Source of the DNA: Punctularia strigosozonata HHB-11173 SS5
Lineage: Eukaryota; Basidiomycota; Agaricomycetes; Corticiales; Punctulariaceae
Assembly: GCF_000264995.1 (NCBI RefSeq)
Contig: NW_006767452.1
Location: 217,496 to 281,495 of the forward strand
Direction of reading: 5' to 3'
Length of the DNA stretch: 64,000 nt
In this document: piece by piece, positions 47,600 through 58,384 of the stretch
How the letters are laid out: every line of letters begins with the position of its first letter
Numbering within the stretch: position 1 is the first letter of the stretch
Translations under genes and position numbers: made by a program
The notes under the pieces: generated by a model
Databases searched by the model: none
Told to the model about the DNA's origin: nothing
What the model saw: the letters and a program-made list of their open reading frames with translations, nothing else

Positions 47600-48783
47600 A
47601 TGTCAGCACCACAGTCCCCATTGAATTCGCCATCCCCGGATCGCAATACCACTCTCGTACGCTATCTTTTAGACGCTCACGTCAACCACTACAAAAGACT
47701 GCATGAGCTACGATACCTGGTGCGCCCTCTTTCTCACCTATTTTCCCGTCCGCGCTCCGACAACCGAATACCCTATTGCAGGGATGGAGACAGCAGAAGC
47801 TCGACGCATTTTTTGAGCGTCAGCGCCGCGAAGCCGACGAAGCCGGAATCCAGTTGAAACTCGCGTGGTTCGAGCGCATGAAAGAAGCCCTGAAGGAAAT
47901 CGCTGACGACACAAAGTTTCTCAAGTGCGACAAGCCCTTGCGCTTCTTGGACTTAGGGTGTGTTACACTTCCCGTTCGACCACTTGTAGACATAACATGT
48001 ATCTTCAGATGCTGCCCTGGCGGTTTCACGTCGTACATCCTGAACCATCATCCTCGTGCCACCGGTGTTGGAGTCTCCCTCGAGGAGGCTAAAGGAGGCC
48101 ATCCTTATCTCCTTGAACATCGCCTCAGGTCCAGATTTACCTTACATTCCGCCGACATATTATCATTCAACCTCGGAACTCAATCACCGGATGGCGAAGT
48201 CGATCACCCGCCCATCGCGGAATACAAGAGGCACTTTGGGCTTGTATTAGTTGACGGGCACTACCTACGTGCGCAGAGAGCAGCGCACCCTGACACGCCT
48301 TGGGATCGTCACCGTGTTCTAATCAGCCAGCTCATCCTCGCGCTTCAGACGGTCAAGATCGGTGGCACGCTCATCGTGAAGATGTCGCACCCCGAAGCTG
48401 TGCCGGTCGCGAAGCTCATCCGCATGCTCGACTTGCTTTCCCAAACCGTGCGTCTCTGGAAGCCTTGGTCCCTGCATTCGACCCGAGGTTCGTTTTACGT
48501 CGTCGCCCAGGGCGTGGGCTTGGGCGAGCGCGGAGACCGCCTACAGCACTACGCGAGTCAGCTCAAGGAAGTCTGGCAGAAGCTGTATTCCGGCGGAAAG
48601 CAAGGCCGGGGGCGGTTCATGGTTGACTCCGATTTCGACTTCGTGATCACAAACGAGGATGTGGTGGAAACGTACCTTCACCGCTTAGTCAAACTGGCCA
48701 CGCCGGTATGGCGGCGACAAGCTGTGGCTTTACAACAGTGGTTTATCAAACACAACATCACGTCGTATGTGCTTACACCATGA
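47600..48783 (+). CDS. FtsJ-fold SAM methyltransferase-like protein, tandem copy 2, 356 aa
   Basis: Paralogue of copy 1. Exons 47600-47719, 47782-47957, 48009-48783 (1071 nt); the middle exon is 176 nt, as in copy 1. Motif I FLDLGCCPGGFTSYIL, motif IV LVLVDGHYL, GGTLIVKMSHPEA, RGSFYVVAQGVGLGERG and YLHRLVKLATPVW are all intact. Both introns have normal GT donors. The N-terminal 100 residues hold the helix QQKLDAFFERQRREADEAG and a FERMKEALKEI segment shared with copy 1. Copies 1 and 2 are closer to each other than to copy 3. Confidence 0.83.
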
Positions 48784-49171
48784 TAGCGCACTTTTCCTGT
48801 GGAAATGCTATATACTACTGCCTCTCTCGAATCGAACGTCTATTCCTCCAAATGTACCACGCCCATGAAGATGATCTGGCCTTGTGGAGCTGGACGAGAA
48901 ACATCGCGCGTCAAACGAGGGTGTCTCGAGGAGGCGTGCAAGGCTGTGGGGGTGGTTTGTGTGGCTGTTCCCAAGGCATCACCCTTCCCAAGCGCACCAT
49001 CGCCCAAAGCCATACAACATCCGAGGGCGTGGCGCTCGAGTCTTCTTTTGCAGCTCGCTGCTTTGAGAGCTCTCTCGCTTTCTACATCGCACCGGACAGC
49101 ATTGCTGTATATTAATGCTGCGCACTATCGGTACGTTTCCCAGCGATTGTATCCCGGAGCCGGGACAGGTG
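48784..49171. other. Spacer between FtsJ-like copies 2 and 3
   Basis: Open frames on both strands are short and overlapping; no gene supported. Confidence 0.4.
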
Positions 49172-49179
49172 TATAAAGG
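49172..49179 (+). promoter_or_regulatory. TATA box of FtsJ-like copy 3
   Basis: TATAAAGG, 63 bp upstream of the ATG, in the same setting as copies 1 and 2. Confidence 0.5.
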
Positions 49180-49241
49180 TGAGTTTAGCATATTATCCAG
49201 AGCACCGCGCATCTATCCACAAGTTAAGTATCGACTCCGAC

Positions 49242-50498
49242 ATGTCGCGAGCAACGTCACCGGTCAACGACATGACACTTCGTTCTCCTACGAACTTCTT
49301 GCAAGATGGTTTGCTTAGTCGGCCTGACACCGTCGACACCTTCCAACAGCTTCATGCATTGCGTCGCCAAGTAGGTCTCAGAATGTCACTTCGAATGTAA
49401 AAGACCATAGACAGACGACTGCGGCACCTTGATGGTCATAGTGTCGAGAGAAATCCGAGCTCGATCGACACTTCAAGCGCACAGAAGCCGCGGTTGGCGC
49501 CAATAGGAACGACTCAGAGGCAGCCACAAAATGGATCGGTCGCATGAAGAGTTCCTTCATGGAGATCGACAACGGCACGAAATTTATCGATCTTGGGCGT
49601 CCCATGAAGTTCCTGGATCTGGGGTAAGTCGTTATCTTTTCCAACAGCGACGGGATCATATTTCTTGTCCAGATGCTGTCCTGGTGGGTCCGCATCATAT
49701 ATTCTAGAAAGACATCAGAGCGCTAGCGGTATTGGGGTGTCGCTTGAGTCTGAACGAGGTCTTCAGACGGACACCCTCGACAGGCCTCCTCTTCCTAACC
49801 GACTCGAGATGCGCTTCGGTGACATGCTGTCTTGGTACTGCGGACCTCTGTCTAGCTCAGGCAACCACAGCAGCCCTCCTTTCGACGGCTCCGAGTCTCT
49901 CGTGTGGCCACCTTTCTCGCAGTCCCGGAGGTTGTTCAACCTAGTCGTCATCCACGCTCACTATATCAGCCGGAAGGGGGCGGAACCACTAGAGCGCGAC
50001 CGTCTGCTGGTCAGCCAGCTCATCATCGCGCTCCAAGCGGTCAGGATCGGTGGTACTCTCCTCGTCAAACTAGCTCGCGCGGACTCCCCAGCGCACGCGA
50101 AGATCATACGCATGCTTGACGATCTGTCTTTGGTGATTACACTCTGGAAACCGACGACCATGCAGGCGAACCGGGGCTCGTTCTATGTCGTCGCAAAAGG
50201 CGTAGGGCTGCGTGAACGTGGACGCCTCCTGGGATCCTACTTGACGGGCCTCAGGCGAGTCTGGCTAAAGCTCTACCGTGGAAGACTGGAACGAAACGGA
50301 GATCAGCGAATGTCCGATGCAGACTTGAACTTCGTGATTACCAACGAGAAGCTCGTGGATGGGTATCTGCCTCGCCTCGTCACACTCTGCAACCCGATCT
50401 GGCGGCGGCAAATCGGCGCCTTGAGAGGGATGGTCGAACCGCGGAACGCGCGCGCTCATCACGACCGTATCCCGCACGAGAGTGTAGACAAACTGTAG
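49242..50498 (+). CDS. FtsJ-fold methyltransferase-like protein, tandem copy 3, divergent, 378 aa
   Basis: Exons 49242-49370, 49442-49623, 49673-50498 (1137 nt), with intron positions as in its sisters. Motif I is kept (FLDLGCCPGGSASYIL), as are GGTLLVKLARAD, RGSFYVVAKGVGLRERG and YLPRLVTLCNPIW. Motif IV, LV(L/V)DGHYL in copies 1 and 2, is VVIHAHYIS here, so the conserved Asp is replaced by His. It carries an extra Ser-rich insert between motifs I and IV (about 20 residues) and an Arg/His tail. The frame is fully open, so it may be a SAM-binding protein without catalysis, or a changed enzyme. Confidence 0.8.
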
Positions 50499-51329
50499 CG
50501 GCCATATCGTACGACGTGTATGACCGGACGGATATGGAATAATATACTTACACTCCATATCGTCACCACCACTCATTTGGCGGAATGGACGAGATTCGCG
50601 TCATCGTCATGGCGACAGGGCATATCCCGAGTGCGAGGTGGTTCGTTTCATGGGCGCATGCAAGCAGGCACGCCAAGGGATATGGAAGTACCTTATACGT
50701 ACCTGATATTGCCGGTTGAGGTGCGCGAATGAACGTGTACCTGATTGTTCACGTAGAATATGTGAACAGAACATCCTTTCGCAGAAAATGTTGGTGCCGG
50801 AAGTGAAGCCGTCGCCACATGTCCGGAGTATGTAAGAGTATGTAGCGCCGGTATCGTGTCAACCATTAATCACCGGTCAAGCATCACAGAGAGGAAAGCG
50901 GACAGGCAAGACGAGCAGACCATCAGCGTTCAGCGTGCTCCCGCCGGAAGAATCAGTTATGGGCGGCACCAGGTCACCGTCGAATCAAGCAAACAGCGCT
51001 CCCGAAGCGGCTGTCTTATCAGGAAGCAAGCACCGATGTTCCCACGGTCGGACAGGCAATGGGGCTGTAAAATAGGCGAAATCAACATCGGACCGCCTCC
51101 GTCTCCGTCCTCTCCCCCTCGACCGCTCGCGGAGGTCAACCCGCCCAGGGCATCCTCTCAGTGCCGAGGCAGCCGTTTTTTCTGTTCGTGTATACGTAAC
51201 AACCACACTCTTTTGCTCCTCCCGCTCTCTGCCCTGCGGTCCCCGTCTCCTCCGTCGTCAGGGTTCTCTGCAACGAACGCGCAGACGCGAAGACGCATAT
51301 ACCGCCGTATTCCTCAAAGTGAACATAAG
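50499..51329. other. Upstream region of the AA14 gene
   Basis: A long open frame (50856-51449) covers the leader but gives no recognisable protein. No gene supported. Confidence 0.4.
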
Positions 51330-53213
51330 ATGTCCGGACGCGTTTTATTGTCCGTGTTGATGGGAACGGCGTTGGTGCCGTTCGCCTCTGCTCATGTTGG
51401 TCAGTCCCGTTCACCTTCAACTCCTCCCCCATCCCACGTATCTTCGTAGGGATCCCATTTCTCCGTCTTCATTCTATCTCAATACTGGGGCTGACTCTCC
51501 TTGCGTAGCATTGTGGCATCCGTCCATGTGGGGCTTCAATGTCACCGACCAGACTTTCTCGTGAGCACTTGTCCGATATCGCGTCTTTTTATGTCGTTAA
51601 CGGAGCAACTACGGTCTCTAGCTACGACAACCGTCCGGTTGCACCGCTCATGCAGATGCCCTTCAGCCAGTGGTGGTTCGTGAGTATCCAAGGTCTTCAA
51701 ATGATGCGGTCATCCAAGCCCGGTCGTAATATCCATCAAAGTATACTGAACCCGACGTAGCATAACCACCTCTCCTACCCTCCTAACGCCGGCGACTTCT
51801 TCGAGCTGCCTGCTGGTGGTACCGCGACCGCCGAGCTTGCCTGCGACAAAGGCGCGACGTCGTACTGGCCATCGTCCCAAGGGTAAGTGCATATATCCCA
51901 TCAAAATGGACCCTGTATTGACCTTCGTGTTGATGTATGTAGCGGTGACGTGCGTCAAGGCGACTCCCCGTGCCCGAACTCTCCTACTTCGGCATATCAT
52001 ACGAACGGTATCGATGACCTCAAGGGATGCTCTCTCGCGATCACCTATAAGAGCGATCCGAACGACGTCCAACCCGAGGTACCGCCTCTACCTGCGTCAT
52101 GAATGCATAATTGCTGATTGAATGTGTCCCATAGGATCTCGCTGTCTTCTCAGTCAACCAGACCTGCGTGTGGACTCGCTTCACCGACTTCCAGATCCCC
52201 GCCGAGATGCCCGCGTGCCCTGAGGTAAAAGTGTTGCACCAAGTCTTGAACAACACCAGACTCAACGATTCCTCGATGTAGGGAGGTTGCATCTGCACCT
52301 GGAACTGGATTCATTCTCCGGACAGCGGTAGCGCCCAGAGTGAGCATATTTGGATTCCATCATCCATGGTGCCTTGAACTCATCACGAATGGCCAGTGTT
52401 CCTCACTCCCTTCCGGTGCAAGGTGACCGGCGCCACGTCGTCCAAGGCCATCATGACCCCGCAGCTCGCTCGCCGGTCTGTCCAATCATATGTTCGTTTT
52501 CACCTACCCAACACTGACACACGTCCCCTAGTTGCGGAGCCGACCCCGCAAATGGCGTTACGGAAGCTACTCCGAGCAACTGCACCGTCGGCGCCAAACA
52601 GGCACTGTACTGGTGGCAAACCGAACGTGTCAATGTACGATCTTGCTACCCTCTCATCGTTCTCGACGACTGATATCTGTTCCCGCAGATGTTTGAGGGC
52701 CAGTACTCGCCGCCCTTCTACAACGACCTCTACGACTTCAAGGACGGCGCTCAGAACGACATCTTCGGAGACTCCGACGTAGCTGCGGCTGCCCCTTCGT
52801 CGTCTAGTCAGAAGGCCGCCACGACTTCATCCGCCCAGGCCGCTACTGCTGGTGTGTAACGGTCACGATCGTAACGCTTTGCATTTTTCTGAATCACCCT
52901 CTTTAGCGTCGTCCACCGCTGTTGCCGACAACCAGAACGAGACAGTTGTCGAGACCTCGACCTCCAGCTCGCCTGCCGCCGCCTCCACAACCGCCACCAC
53001 CACTTCCCCCAAGAAATGGTACTCCACCACTTCGACGTGACTTTGACGCACACCAGCTAACGCACGCTACGTTTCTACAGCAAACGCAACGCGAAGAAGG
53101 GGCTCACTGAGAGCAAACGCAGCGTGAAGAAGGAAGCCACCGAGAAGCGCAGCAACACCGCGCACCACGCCCGCAATCTGGGACGCTTCGTGCACGACTC
53201 CACCGTGCACTGA
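51330..53213 (+). CDS. AA14 lytic polysaccharide monooxygenase, 391 aa
   Basis: A secreted copper enzyme; characterised AA14 members oxidatively cleave xylan coating cellulose. Twelve exons: 51330-51399, 51509-51560, 51622-51679, 51761-51882, 51943-52078, 52135-52224, 52282-52339, 52397-52475, 52532-52634, 52689-52851, 52907-53018, 53081-53213 (1176 nt, all phases match). The signal peptide [21 protein letters not shown] ends exactly before His22 ([13 protein letters not shown]), which would form the N-terminal histidine brace. Further landmarks: [86 protein letters not shown]. After a Ser/Thr/Ala linker the protein ends in a basic tail ([19 protein letters not shown]). Confidence 0.93.
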
Positions 53214-53638
53214 AGAATCAACCGTCGATCACGACTCAACTGAATCTCTGGATTCCTCTCCTTGAAGCTCCATCCGTATACCCGCTGGATGCATACAGCG
53301 CGAGCGCCAATGCGTCCGCCAGCTCCGGGCGACGCTGAGCGTTGTCCGCTGGATGTTACAAATGTTTGTTGATACCACCGTTGTGCTAGGCCGCACTCTC
53401 TTGTTTCTATGTTCCTCGCGCCATGGCTGCGTTGCCTTTGCATCTGTAGCTCCCTCAGAATGTCTCGCCTCAATAGATTCATGCAGTTTCAGCAGCGCGA
53501 TGGAGAATTCGTCAGACGCTGCAACAGCATTCGCAATGTTCGTGAAAGCTTGCGGCGATGGGTTTCATTTGATTATTCACTCTGATTCGCTCGGTCCTAT
53601 GGGGTCATCGTGCTATGAATGAGTTCAGACCGCGACCT
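53214..53638. other. Convergent intergenic region
   Basis: Between the AA14 gene end and the MFS gene end; nothing recognised. Confidence 0.35.
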
Positions 53639-55274
53639 TCAACCCGTTTTCGCTTTCAGGCTGCGCCAGAACGTCAAGAAGAGGGCTGCGCCGATGCCCA
53701 CAATGGCGATCTCCAGCCCGACGTAGTTCGACATCCCGACGGCCACGCCGCTACCGCCCCAGATGGCGCCCGTGACACGACCGGTGTAGTTGCTGTACTG
53801 AATCGCGAGGCTGGTGCGGCCATTCCACTCGGGCGGCAGTTGCTTGCTCAACAGGCTAAGCGTGACCGTGCTGGCGAGGTTGAACCCGAGCGCGACGGCG
53901 AACCAGCACACGAAGAGGCTGCCGTAGCGGACCGCGCCGGTGTTGAGGAGCGCGAGGAAGATGGCCAAGCCGGCGAAACCGACGGAGGTGCCGAAGAGGA
54001 GGAGCTTGCGGTCCTGGATCCGGCGGGCGACGAGGAGGTTGAGGAGGAGGAAGGGGAACGTGCAGATCCCGCCGAGGGCGATGAAGTTGCCGGCGCCGAA
54101 GGCGGTCCAGCGGAAGGTCGGCGAGGCGGCGCCGAAGACGGGCAGGTTGGCCTCCCACGCGCCGAGCACGAAGAAGCAGGTCATGGCGAACCAGCACATG
54201 CAGACGCAGACGCCCCATCGGCCGGGTGTCATGCGGTGGGTGTCGTCGTCTTCGGGGATGAGCGCGGCGGTAGAGACGTCGGTGGAGGGCGGGACTGAGG
54301 GGTCTTCTTGGGGCGCAGGGAGTGGGGAGAGCGGAGTGGCCCGAGTGGCGGGAGCGGGAGGGTCTTCGAAGAAGACGGCGCTGAAGATCCAGAAGCCGAG
54401 CCAGACGATAGCCATGATCCACGCGGGGCTTGTGAACCCGTTGAAGATGGGGTTGGCGAAGCCGATTTTGAAGAGGAGACCGCCGGCGAAGGGGCCGAGG
54501 GTCATCCCGACGCCTTGGCCCATTACGAGCCAGGAGGCGAGGGTGGTCCGGCGCCGGATGCCGACGACACGCGAGTCGGAGCAGTACTTTTTGGTGTACA
54601 TGAAGGAGGTAAAGGCTATGCCGTTCACCATGCGTCCAATGAGAATGAGGTACAGAAAATTGGTCTTGTAAGCCAGCGCGTAGAGGATGTGTCCGAGGAT
54701 GGCGGAGGCGCAAGCAATGTGCAGGGGTATTTTATAGCCATCTAGGACGCCTCAATACTTGGTGAGACGGGAGTTGACAATCCACCTTACTTCTATCGTA
54801 TTTCATAATGGGCAGCAAAGCCAGGCCTGAAACCGCGGTTGGGATACCGATTACGACACCGGAGAACGTCGATGTTCCTCCTAGGTGTTTGGCATACTCG
54901 TTCGACGATGAAACGACGACGAAGAACGACAGCTTCATGTCACGAATCAGTCCGAAGATACTGCTCAAAACGTATATGATCGCGTACCTGCAGAAACACG
55001 TTGCACAGAATCATCGTGCATAGGCAGGACATCCGCGGTAGCTTGAACTCGTCGACCGTACGGCTGGTGTCTTCCTGCGCTTCGCTCGTGGGCTCAGCGG
55101 CGACACTGCGAGCACTGGAACGGATTGTCGACGACAATCGCAGGAACGACGGTTGCAGCCTTCCGAATGGAAGGGCATGTTCTCTGCTCCTGGCGTGCGC
55201 GTTCTCTGGAGGGTTTGCCGTGGTTCATACAGCTTCCTCAGCCAGTGGATGGAACACTCACCATGGCGGCGCAT
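53639..55274 (-). CDS. Major facilitator superfamily transporter
   Basis: A multi-pass transporter; substrate unknown, tentatively near the SPX-MFS/CLN7-like group. Sure exons are 53639-54741 and 54790 to about 54987. They give SIFGLIRDMKLSFFVVVSS, GTSTFSGVVIGIPTAVSG, YKIPLHIACASAILGHILYA, the loop DSRVVGIRRRTTLASWLVMG, then helices to ALFLTFWRSLKAKTG. The N-terminus is unsettled. Exons 55262-55274 and 55205 onward splice in frame to FKLPRMSCLCTMILCNVFLQ, but that frame is off by one nucleotide from the following YAIIYVLSSIFG helix, with no intron of usable size between. A one-base difference, a weak alternative donor upstream, or gene damage are possible. The start at 55274 is provisional. 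Confidence 0.75.
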
Positions 55275-55788
55275 TGTGGACGTCGTCGACGACGCTATGG
55301 GGCTGATGTGCTCGCCACGATGAATCGCCAATGCCGCACGACGCCGTCCTAGTCTGAGTCACGCGTAGAACGCGCCGCGTGCGGGGGAGATAGCATAAGC
55401 ATAAGTATTATTGCGCGAGTACTACGCGGGGAACCATGCCGGCCGAAAAGGGCCGATATGTGGAGACCTATACATACATCTCAATCTCCGGGCGAGTACC
55501 ATCGAGGACCTTGCGCGTACGCTGAACGCACCTACCGACGTCGGAGCTCGTCGCAAAACCAAGTGTATTACTACCTGCAAATCTAGGACGGCCTCTCGCG
55601 CGCGTCGGGGAGGCCCCAAGGAGCTATGGCGGGCACTGAAGGCACTCTACTAGTAGAGTTGGTGCAGGAACACGACGAAGCGCGGTGCCTGCGGAGGATC
55701 CCATTGATGCCTTCTGTAGTGACGGCGAGCAGGCCACCGAAAAAGCTTGTGCGAGGACAGGAAGCGTTTGCTGATCCGTAGACCTTTA
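55275..55788. other. Intergenic region left of the Harbinger MITE
   Basis: An 80-codon plus frame at 55411 is not supported by any family. Confidence 0.35.
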
Positions 55789-56325
55789 GGGCCTGTAGCA
55801 GGTCCAAACAGCGCTGAACGCCGTTCAGCGCTGAAAAGCTGATAATCGCGCAGTGCCACGTGCACACGTTACATGCGTGGGAGTCACACACCACCAGCCG
55901 GTGTTGCACAACGATGGTATTCATACCGATTTGCGGATGATGTTTTGCTAACACTCCAAGAAAAATTGGCTGAGTAGTCTACTCCAGCCACTAGATATGA
56001 TAATGTATCTTTTCCGGAGTTTAAACTCCCGTGTTGGGATGATCTCGGTGTTGTTTCCAGAAAAAGATATTTCGCTAGAAAATACCAGTGCTTCAGTGCT
56101 CAGAAAAATATTCATAAAATACATAGATAGAGCCTACATTTCTCCAAATATATGCTATGGGAGTTTGGAGCATGTAGATTCAATGCAGTCAGAATGCAGT
56201 CAGAAATTGACAGCCAAACGGCGCAACATGGCGCGGTGACGGTCACCGGGGGTCACATTGCGATTATCATCTTTTCAGCGCTGAATGGCATTCAGCGCTG
56301 ATTGCACCTGCTACCGAACAGGCCC
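55789..56325. mobile_element. PIF/Harbinger-type MITE, 537 bp
   Basis: The ends GGGCCTGT... and ...ACAGGCCC are inverted and flanked by a 3-bp duplication TTA (55786-55788 and 56326-56328). Terminal repeats run about 70 bp with a 5-bp indel. Each contains a perfect 25-bp palindrome (55809-55833 and 56276-56300) built on CAGCGCTGAA. The inside is AT-rich and non-coding. GGGCCTGT ends with a TTA target duplication are typical of PIF/Harbinger MITEs. Confidence 0.8.
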
Positions 56326-56653
56326 TTACGCCGAAGGGGAGTGCCCGCGAAGCTTGGGCGGCGTTCATCGCATGCGCGGCAAGTTTGTCAAGGTGGCTGG
56401 GCTGGTGGTCGAAGCATTTCCTTACCGAGTTTAGAGCTCGGCAAAACCGACTTTGTGTGCAGACCACGACTTATTTTTGGATGATTTCTCTACACTTTGA
56501 ATGACACCGATCGCGATCGATACCCGCGCCCGGCGGGACATGGACCAGGGCGCAGACCTTGCCCTCATCTTGGTATTGTTCGTTGTCGTGATATAGTTTT
56601 TAATGCGCTATACCGATGAGGATGAGGCAAATTATTTGACAACCCCGCCGCAC
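56326..56653. other. Intergenic region, no gene seen
   Basis: Between the MITE and the 354-aa protein gene; nothing recognised. Confidence 0.3.
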
Positions 56654-57890
56654 TCACGCAGTCGGCGTCTGCATGAGGTCTGTCGACAACGGACGACTGC
56701 ACCCGCTCCGCCGGAATGGCGCGCAAATTCGGTTATGTACTGAACAGAGCTCCACATGCATTACGAAACCCTCGGCCGGCTCCGCAAGCTTGTGTGGGAT
56801 GCTCGTGTACAATGTCATTGGCGGCGGACCGGTGCGCACGCCGCCTTCCGAACGCTGTGCCAACATCGTCATCATACGATCGTGCGTCATCGGCGCGTAC
56901 GCGCTGTGGGTGTTGATGTGACGCTCGCCGAAGTCGCCTTTGTACTGGTCGTACGCGGCATTCCCGGTAGTTGGGCGCGTGGTGGGGCGGACACGAGTAT
57001 CCCTCAGAGACGGAATTGTCGAGCACCCCACAGAGTTAGGAACGAGGTCGACGGTGCGTTCCTTCCACCTCTTAGACTTCCCCATCGGCAACAACTCATC
57101 AGCAGCACGGGTACCAGGCACCACCACATCGATGACGATACCGAGATCCAGCGCGCATTTTTTTCAAAGATGGGAGCAACAAATCGCGGCGTTCTCCCGC
57201 GAGCGCTGCAGGCACACGACAGTCAGATCATGATCCGTCACGGTCGCCCCCACGCGCGCAGCTTGACATTATTCAATAGACGTCGTCGCTTCTGAGTCTT
57301 TTCAGCTTCCCGGGCCGTAACGTGTTACCGCCAAAAGTCGTCGTAATCACCGCACATATGACCTCGCGACGGTCTCTGAGATGGGTACTTACATATCGCT
57401 CCGCAATCGGAACGCGGGGCGGGGACGCTGATAGCCTTTTCGCGCCGGGTCGATAAGGTTGGCTGTTTAGCTCCGGGGTTCCGTTGCGTGGACGTAATCG
57501 AAGAGGACGGTAGCTTCTCGGCTTGGAGAGCGAAGCATCGCCAAAAGCGTGTGCGGCTAACACGTTCCTCCAGCGTTCGACGGCGGGCCGTTTCTCCCCC
57601 ATACTTAGATTCGGGGTGGACCCGTATGCGTTCATGGCTAGAACCGGGACGTACACGCGGCGTAAATGGCGTACCGTGCTAAATCCTATCGGGATGATTT
57701 CTTCCATGATATCGCCGTCGTCGATGCTCGCGGTCCGCGTTCGTAACATCGCAGGCGCCAATGTTCGCGGAAGCCGGAATTCGGTGAAAGGGTCGATACA
57801 TACGAGGTTTCCGCGCCGCTTCTTCGCGGTCGTGTGCTCACGGGAGAAGGTCCAGAAATACGGTTGCCGCCGTGGAGAGGGGACTCCCAT
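56654..57890 (-). CDS. Hypothetical basic protein, 354 aa
   Basis: No family recognised. Four exons, 57363-57890, 57242-57297, 57142-57205 and 56654-57070, total 1065 nt with matching phases, which supports a real gene. The protein starts MGVPSPRRQPYFWTFSRE, is rich in Arg, Pro and Thr, and has a few possibly conserved patches: DGDIMEEIIPIGFSTVRHLR, YGSTPNLSMGEKRP and GGVRTGPPPMTLYTSIPHK. No signal peptide or membrane span is clear. Long plus-strand frames overlap it, but they lack splice support. Confidence 0.5.
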
Positions 57891-58384
57891 CAGGATACGA
57901 TGGGTATCCAGGTCATATCAGGAAAGCATGCAGTTACGGCTCCCAGAACGAGGAACTTCGGGTACGCCGTTGACTGAATCTCCGTTGCCGTTTACAACTA
58001 TCGGCGAACCGTTGATCCTCGGCGGTAAGTGAGTGCTTCTGAGGCAGCGCAGTAGAGTGCTTGCAAGCGTATTTCGCTGTCGGTGAACAGAGACAGGAGC
58101 GTCCTCGTGAACAACGGTGCTTTGGCGAAACAGGATCGCCCGCCGCTTGATCGCTACTGAAAGGATCGCGTGACCCTAACCCTAGGCCTTAAAGCACATT
58201 CACGGGAACTCTCGCACGCCTTTTACCAGGAGGTCGGCTGAAGGATCTAGAACGCCCCACTTGGGATGTACATCATGGTGACATATAAAGCGTGTATTGG
58301 AGAACAGCGTCTCTCCCCGTCTCCGCAGGTCAGAGCCAAGAAATCGGACACCCAGCAATCAGGTCGACGCTGCCGCGCCCTTTC
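57891..58384. other. Divergent intergenic region with telomere-like motif
   Basis: ACCCTAACCCTAG occurs at 58173-58184 (two telomere-type units), about 200 bp upstream of the gene at 58385. Otherwise nothing. Confidence 0.4.

Noticed and set aside
50856-51449. 197-codon frame over the AA14 leader
   Set aside because: It overlaps the signal-peptide exon in a different frame and resembles nothing.
53615-54713. Long plus- and minus-frame shadows over the MFS gene
   Set aside because: They overlap clear transmembrane helices of the transporter in another frame and have unnatural Glu/Gly or Arg/His composition.
54961-54987. 27-nt intron in the MFS gene (GTACGC..GCAG)
   Set aside because: Far too short for a fungal intron and, being a multiple of three, it would not solve the frame conflict.
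56756-57295. 179-codon plus-strand frame opposite the 354-aa protein gene
   Set aside because: His/Arg-rich composition, no splice context; the minus-strand model has four compatible exons.
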